Source: Candidatus Aerophobota bacterium
Lineage (GTDB): Bacteria > Aerophobota > Aerophobia > Aerophobales > B3-G15
DNA length: 11,137 nucleotides
Reading direction: 5' to 3'
Assembly: GCA_030615365.1 (NCBI GenBank)
Contig: JAUWZM010000078.1
Location: 1 to 11,137 of the forward strand
Shown here one piece after another: positions 7,245 through 11,137 of this stretch; the stretch's first letter is position 1; each line of letters begins with the position of its first letter. The notes beneath the pieces are model-generated. The model was not told where the DNA came from and did no database searches. It saw nothing but the letters and a program-made list of their open reading frames with translations. A program made the position numbers and the translations under genes.

Positions 7245-8336
7245 TTAACTTTTGGCTTCCTCACACATAGCTAAAATGTTGATAACAGGAACATCCGGTT
7301 CTATGGTATGGTCGGGTGCGAGTATATACCCTCCTCCTTTTCCCACAACGTCTATTCTTTCTCTCACTTCCTGGCGTACCTGCTTAGGAGTCCCAAAGGG
7401 TAGAGTTTTCTGGGTATTGATTCCGCCATAAAAAGTCATGTATCGGCCGAATTCGCGTTTAAGCCTCTTTGGTTCCATGCCCGGGAGATGAAACTGGCAA
7501 GGCTCTAAAATGTCCATTCCTATCTCTATAAGGTCGGGAATCAATTCACTCATAGCCCCACAGCAGTGATAGTGCATTTTCAAATCAAAGTCTTTGGCCA
7601 AACTAAATATCCTCGCCAACGGCCCTTTAAAGAACTTTCTCCACAACTTTATATTGAAAAAAAGAGTGTGGTCAGTGGCAACATCATCCCAGAAGTAAAA
7701 CTCATCTACGTACTCGGAAGCCATGGTGAGGAATCGTCTAAAAGCCTGGTAATAGAATTCAGTTATTCTTCTCGTTATTGCTTCCACTATCTTCGGTCGC
7801 AGCAACAGATTTTGCAAGGTAGTCTCCATTCCCGCAAGCTGGCACACTCTATTAAAGAGTGGCCCTCCCCCAGCCCGGACCACAAACCCCTGGTATTTCT
7901 TACACTCATCTACTATAGTCTGATAGTCGAAGTACTGTGGATTAGGCCACAGGTAATTCTCGACATCCTTTATAGAGGAAACCTTTTGCAGGGGACGAAA
8001 TGAAAGAGAGTCTCCGTAGGGCATGCCCCGCAATATCGTTTCCGATGATGATATTGCTTGGTCATAAGAAAGCGTAGTGCCCCAGTAGCCTAAATTCGAA
8101 TCGCTGAAAACACTTTTAGATAGAGGACCAGAGTAGTATTCCTTACCACCCCCTAAAAACGAGGTGATCCAACGAAAGCCTATATCTAATTTAAGAAAAA
8201 CTTCTTCTTGCGTGTCCACATGAAGATAATCCCGAAGACGCGTAAGAAATGCCTCGTGAAAACCCATAATATCTACAGGAATCTCATCAGAAGTGTCATG
8301 ATCAACGACAGCAAGAAATCTTTCCTTGAATGTCAT
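7245..8336 (-). CDS. UroD-superfamily protein with HCCG motif (UroD-A), possible corrinoid methyltransferase
   Basis: A complete 363-residue member of the UroD superfamily. Visible landmarks are DEIPVDIMGFHEAF near the N-terminus, GGGPLFNRVCQLAGMETTLQ, HCCG at residues 257-260 with DILEPCQ following (Cys280), YGGINTQKTLPFGTP, and APDHTIEPDVPVINI at about 341-355. HCCG corresponds to the zinc-binding HxC pair of MtaA/MtbA/CmuA methyltransferases. His343 in APDH sits where those enzymes have the third ligand (SPGC), so a metal site of the type H, C, (C or H) is possible. It has no signal peptide, so it is cytoplasmic. The start is supported by AAGAGAG and by its conservation in the second copy at the left edge. 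It lies between the NHL gene and SBP1 on the same strand. A demethylase or methyltransferase role is inferred; true haem-pathway decarboxylase activity is unlikely given this motif and context. Confidence 0.9.
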   Translation of the reverse strand: MTFKERFLAVVDHDTSDEIPVDIMGFHEAFLTRLRDYLHVDTQEEVFLKLDIGFRWITSFLGGGKEYYSGPLSKSVFSDSNLGYWGTTLSYDQAISSSETILRGMPYGDSLSFRPLQKVSSIKDVENYLWPNPQYFDYQTIVDECKKYQGFVVRAGGGPLFNRVCQLAGMETTLQNLLLRPKIVEAITRRITEFYYQAFRRFLTMASEYVDEFYFWDDVATDHTLFFNIKLWRKFFKGPLARIFSLAKDFDLKMHYHCCGAMSELIPDLIEIGMDILEPCQFHLPGMEPKRLKREFGRYMTFYGGINTQKTLPFGTPKQVRQEVRERIDVVGKGGGYILAPDHTIEPDVPVINILAMCEEAKS

Positions 8337-8494
8337 TTCTCTCTTCTTAGATTGAATGTTGTTTTTGACATTATCGTATTTGAAAAATCGACCCAGTTCA
8401 TTCTTTTAAGGTTCTTAAATTAATATGGATGACCTGAATGGTTACTATTAATCTTGTATCTACAATCTTCGCCTCTTAACTGAACCAGGGTTTC

Positions 8495-9415
8495 TCAGGT
8501 AACTCGCCGCAACTTAGTCAACCGCCCGTCCGGTATCCATTCTACCACATACATATCTCTATTGAAGTCCACACAGAGAGCGTGAGGAGCGATGAACTTC
8601 CCCGGCCTACGATCTTGGTGAGGGATATTTGGCCAGCCTGCTCTTTTCCAGATACCGGGATTGTCCCCCAGGTGCGTGATCAGTTTGTTTTCCCTGTCGA
8701 AGATTGTTACCCGTCCGTACAGGTCAGGGATATATAGCTCATCCTCGAACTGGTAAAACGAGCAGGGGTATCGGAGCTCTTCGGTCAGGAACCCTAAGTG
8801 CTGTCCGTTCAAGGTGAACACCTGGATCCGGATGTTCGCCCGATCCGCGACCAGGAGCACCGGGGCTTCTCCCCGCGTATCTACCCAGACACCGTGGGGG
8901 CAATCCATTTGACCCGGCCGGGAGCCCTTGCTACCCCAGGACCGAATCCATTTCGCATCTGAGCTGTACTGGTGTAAAACGCTTTGGCCATACCCGTCAC
9001 AGACATAAACGTCACCATTTGGCGCTACAGCAACACCAGTAGGCTTGTACTGGTTCCTACTTTCATAGACAGCAGGGAGATTCGGAGGGCCAAGTCTCCA
9101 CACCACCTGGCCATGAAGGGTGGTCTTAACCACCGCCGGGAGTACGTAGTCTGTGAGATAAAGATACTCGTGTTTCCCCTCCCGGTTCAGAAATATTCCG
9201 TGAGCCCCATCTTTGAACTCTTCACCCCAAGATCTCAGAAACTGACCATCCTGGTCAAGCACAACCACCGCGTCCTGGCTTTGATTGAATACATATACGT
9301 TGTCATGGGAATCGACAACGACACCATGAGTGTAGCCAAATTCGATACCTTGGGGCAACTGTCCCCAGCCCTCAACAATCTCGTAGATATGAGAAGCGCC
9401 TCCTAATCTCATCAT
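8495..9415 (-). CDS. NHL-repeat beta-propeller protein, peptidylglycine-lyase-like fold
   Basis: A 306-residue protein made almost entirely of NHL-type propeller blades, at roughly 26-64, 70-110, 124-161, 171-210, 213-250 and 273-305. The cleanest are THGVVVDSHDNVYVFNQS and YKPTGVAVAPNGDVYVCDGY. Histidines recur at the same blade position (H30, H72, H174, H278, in xHG/PHG/PHA followed by VD or similar). That spacing resembles the zinc-binding His set of the peptidyl-hydroxyglycine lyase (PAL) propeller, so a metal centre is possible. No signal peptide or membrane segment is seen. The gene starts ATGATG with AAGG just upstream; either Met could be the start. Its base composition is clearly GC-richer than all neighbours, with many GGG/CCC/CGG runs, hinting at recent transfer. 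It is on the same strand as UroD-A, 158 bases ahead. Function in the pathway is unknown. Confidence 0.85.
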   Translation of the reverse strand: MMRLGGASHIYEIVEGWGQLPQGIEFGYTHGVVVDSHDNVYVFNQSQDAVVVLDQDGQFLRSWGEEFKDGAHGIFLNREGKHEYLYLTDYVLPAVVKTTLHGQVVWRLGPPNLPAVYESRNQYKPTGVAVAPNGDVYVCDGYGQSVLHQYSSDAKWIRSWGSKGSRPGQMDCPHGVWVDTRGEAPVLLVADRANIRIQVFTLNGQHLGFLTEELRYPCSFYQFEDELYIPDLYGRVTIFDRENKLITHLGDNPGIWKRAGWPNIPHQDRRPGKFIAPHALCVDFNRDMYVVEWIPDGRLTKLRRVT

Positions 9416-9531
9416 CCTGCCTTCTCTTGGTAATAGTAGATGCTCCCGTGTGGTTCACCAGTTCTGGTATAATGTTGGGAAAATCATGTGTTCTTTATCA
9501 AAATTATTTATGAAGAAATTGCATAATAGCA
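9416..9531. other. Spacer upstream of the NHL gene
   Basis: AT-rich noncoding DNA with no gene. It holds the NHL ribosome site, a plus-strand extended -10 element TGGTATAAT (9465-9473) without a good -35 box, and a small inverted repeat ACCAGTTCTGGT. The -10 element could serve the plus-strand stub that follows. Confidence 0.4.
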
Positions 9532-9678
9532 TGCCTCTGGTAGAATAGGTTGTTGATTAACCAAAAAATATTTTACTCTACCAGGAGGCAAAAAATGCAA
9601 GAAAAAGAAAAAAAATCGGCAAAGCAGATTTTACACGATCTCAAGTTAAAAATCCCCTTTTGCATAAGAGAAATTTAA
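9532..9678 (+). mobile_element. Transposase-like 5' remnant: folded leader plus 27-codon frame
   Basis: On the plus strand, arms 9532-9544 (TGCCTCTGGTAGA) and 9577-9590 pair over 13 bp with one bulged G, and a small hairpin (GGTT..AACC, 9548-9562) lies inside. The right arm contains the Shine-Dalgarno AGGAGG (9583-9588), so the site is sequestered. An ATG at 9595 follows and gives MQEKEKKSAKQILHDLKLKI plus PFCIREI, then TAA at 9676-9678, right where the duplicated SBP 3' flank begins. Such RBS-hiding leaders are known for insertion sequences (IS10, IS200). The peptide is too short to assign to a family. This is probably the front end of an element cut off at a junction. Confidence 0.42.
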
Positions 9679-9679
9679 C

Positions 9680-9742
9680 CTAATATCATACTATATGGGG
9701 TAAAAATCGGGGGTTTCGATAATCGAAACCCCCGAGGAAAAT
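9680..9742 (-). terminator. Stem-loop terminator after SBP2 with repeated flank
   Basis: A 12-bp stem (9707-9718 with 9724-9735; TCGGGGGTTTCG) with a five-base loop lies seven bases after the SBP2 stop, followed on the minus strand by TTTTTA. This looks like a working intrinsic terminator. It is the homologue of the hairpin after SBP1: five G opposite five C here, six opposite six there, so pairing is kept. Confidence 0.78.
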
Positions 9743-10975
9743 CTATCTATTTCTCTTAAGTATCTCGTTAACTTCACTTTCAGCTTGGGCTAAACCCTCC
9801 TCAACTGAGATTTCTCCAGCGATCAGGCGCGAAAAGGTAGTGAAGATAGTCTGTTCTACTTCAAGCCAGCCTAAGGTTGAAGGAATGCGCCGGGAAGCCA
9901 TTGACTCGCTTACGTATTTGCCAATAAAGGGATCTTCCTTATACTTGGGCAATGCCTGATTGTCATAACGCTCAGGAGGACCAAATAGGCACTCATCTGT
10001 CATAGAAATTTCATTTTCCGTGTTGTTAAGCCACTTAACGAGTTTCCAGGCCTCATCCTTTATCTTTTGGTCCCGTCGCCCGTTTACTACCCAATCCCAG
10101 TAGTAAACTAAGGCGATGGGTTTTCCGTCCTTTCCCCTGGGAGCTGAGATCGCCTCGAAATTCATATCAGGAGCGTTCTCTTCTATTATAGGTTTTTCGT
10201 TTACAATGGTCCACATGGAAGCACACACCCCATTGTAAAAGGCACCCCCCCCTAATTCGGGAGCGACCATAGTGAGGTAATCTTTTGCCGATTCAATTCC
10301 TGCCGGTGAATTGAAAGCCGCCTCTGTCCTGGTATCGTTCAAAAATTTACCACCATAACCCCAGAGCATTGGCCCCCAGTGAAGGGTAATCCAAACACCA
10401 CTTGTCGCAAACATAACACCCACCTGGCTCTTCATGCCATCCGCATCTATTATGGTCATTTTTTTATTGGCAGTTTTCCACTCAGCAAAGGTAGTGGGAA
10501 AGGGAACTCCACTTTCCTCGAACATATCCACATTCACAATGGGAAGTATCAGGAACTCCTTGGCATATCCGTACAGTTTTCCATCCACCATTCCTCCCAT
10601 AACTGCTGTAGGGCAAAAGTTCTTTACTATGTCCTCTGCTATATAGGAAGGAACTACATCCAGGTAGCCTGCCCTGGCCCAGGAAGACCAATACGGATAA
10701 TAGACCATAAGTACCTCGGGAGCACTTTTTGCCTCAAACATAACCGTAGTCTGAGGTCCCAAATCAGAGGAGCTGGTGTAGTCTATGTCAATGTTGGGGT
10801 TTATCTTCATATACTCCTCCAGGCGAGGCTCCACCCACTCAGGAAAGCCAACCCAGACAAGGTACTGCACTCTCAGCTTCACCTTTTCTGCTGCTTGCAC
10901 CTTCTTTGCCAGGACACTTGATACTAAAGCCATAACCAGTATCAATGCCAGGAACAACACTGCGATTTTTTTCAT
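9743..10975 (-). CDS. ABC transporter solute-binding protein, family 1 (SBP2), paralogue of SBP1
   Basis: A 410-residue secreted binding protein, about 87% identical to SBP1 by hand count, with two residues missing near position 243. Its Sec signal peptide (residues 1-28), ribosome site and TAG stop match SBP1, and it also lacks a lipobox. Differences are uneven: about 13 in the first 193 residues against about 39 in the rest, concentrated where SBP1 reads DHWAAFYDGRNASQWS (243-258) and near SBP1 350-386. Trp203 of SBP1 is Met here. These are plausible ligand-contact regions, so the two proteins may bind different compounds for the same transporter. It is the first minus-strand gene seen in the window, behind a plus-strand transposase-like unit at the edge, and is followed by its own terminator, so it is probably transcribed alone. 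Confidence 0.92.
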   Translation of the reverse strand: MKKIAVLFLALILVMALVSSVLAKKVQAAEKVKLRVQYLVWVGFPEWVEPRLEEYMKINPNIDIDYTSSSDLGPQTTVMFEAKSAPEVLMVYYPYWSSWARAGYLDVVPSYIAEDIVKNFCPTAVMGGMVDGKLYGYAKEFLILPIVNVDMFEESGVPFPTTFAEWKTANKKMTIIDADGMKSQVGVMFATSGVWITLHWGPMLWGYGGKFLNDTRTEAAFNSPAGIESAKDYLTMVAPELGGGAFYNGVCASMWTIVNEKPIIEENAPDMNFEAISAPRGKDGKPIALVYYWDWVVNGRRDQKIKDEAWKLVKWLNNTENEISMTDECLFGPPERYDNQALPKYKEDPFIGKYVSESMASRRIPSTLGWLEVEQTIFTTFSRLIAGEISVEEGLAQAESEVNEILKRNR

Positions 10976-10990
10976 AGTTTTTCTCCTCGT

Positions 10991-11004
10991 ATACTATATA
11001 GTAT
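10991..11004. promoter_or_regulatory. Perfect 14-bp palindrome upstream of SBP2
   Basis: ATACTATATAGTAT is a perfect palindrome just upstream of the SBP2 ribosome site. Next to it on the minus strand is TTGACA (revcomp of 11003-11008), but no -10 box follows at the right distance. It could be an operator or a recombination border; the SBP1 copy keeps only the first half, ATACTATAT. Confidence 0.35.
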
Positions 11005-11068
11005 TGTCAAAAGTTCTTTAGTAATTTTCTTTTAAATTCTTTATTATCAAGTGTTTTAGTGAAATTGA

Positions 11069-11137
11069 CTTGCCTCCCCCCTACCTTTAAGGTAGGATTT
11101 GGTAAATCCACCAAAAAGGAGGCAAGCCTAATGAAAA
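11069..11137 (+). mobile_element. Start of a plus-strand transposase-like gene with RBS-sequestering leader
   Basis: Arms 11069-11077 (CTTGCCTCC) and 11118-11126 (GGAGGCAAG) pair perfectly and enclose two hairpins (CTACC/GGTAG at 11081-11095 and GGATTT/AAATCC at 11095-11109). The right arm holds the GGAGG ribosome site for an ATG at 11131, eight bases on; only ATGAAAA of the gene is inside the window. The layout matches the remnant at 9532-9678, including GGAGGCAA at the ribosome site. An insertion-sequence transposase is the likeliest gene, but no coding sequence is available to confirm it. Confidence 0.42.

Noticed and set aside
7566..8003. Plus-strand frame opposite UroD-A, with a shorter matching frame at 94-288 opposite UroD-A2
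   Set aside because: Similarity between the two only reflects the duplicated UroD genes on the other strand.
922..8336. Haem-pathway uroporphyrinogen decarboxylase (hemE)
   Set aside because: Several divergent copies, HCCG/HSDG motifs, no other haem genes and a corrinoid/MttB context all point away from hemE.
1..10975. Simple tandem duplication of one multi-gene block
   Set aside because: The two binding-protein copies are 3.9 kb apart and the two UroD-A copies 7.7 kb apart, with different genes between them, so separate copying events or later rearrangement are needed.
1..11137. CRISPR array, tRNA or rRNA genes
   Set aside because: No regularly spaced short repeats and no tRNA- or rRNA-like sequence was seen on either strand.

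Overview
This AT-rich window (roughly 40% GC by eye, except one GC-richer gene) comes from a bacterium. Shine-Dalgarno sites are good, the secreted solute-binding proteins carry bacterial Sec signal peptides, and intrinsic terminators are present. The gene content fits an uncultured anaerobe with corrinoid-dependent methyl metabolism. I cannot place the phylum. All substantial genes lie on the minus strand, so transcription runs from the right edge to the left.

Layout in transcription order: a second solute-binding protein copy (9743-10975), preceded at the right edge by the start of a plus-strand, transposase-like unit; a short plus-strand remnant of a similar unit (9532-9678); an NHL beta-propeller protein with foreign-looking base composition (8495-9415); a UroD-superfamily protein, here 'UroD-A' (7245-8336); the first solute-binding protein copy (5810-7048); a corrinoid protein (5018-5701) coupled to an MttB-family methyltransferase (3565-5016) and followed by a clear intrinsic terminator; UroD-B (2115-3281); UroD-C (922-2007); a 26-codon remnant of a Gfo/Idh/MocA oxidoreductase (769-849); and a second copy of UroD-A, 'UroD-A2', running off the left edge (1-633).

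Working model (inference): the binding proteins capture a methylated nutrient, perhaps glycosidic, for an ABC transporter whose permeases are not in the window. The MttB-like enzyme, which has no pyrrolysine codon, moves a methyl group to the corrinoid protein. One or more UroD-superfamily proteins act as a further methyltransferase or demethylase. No MtrH-type acceptor methyltransferase, no corrinoid-reactivating ferredoxin and no permease is present.

The locus has been shaped by duplication and decay. The solute-binding gene (about 87% protein identity, with its 3' hairpin) and UroD-A (about 80% over 211 residues) each occur twice at different spacings. A leader sequence is repeated before two UroD genes. 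Gene stubs and two transposase-like leaders mark the breakpoints.
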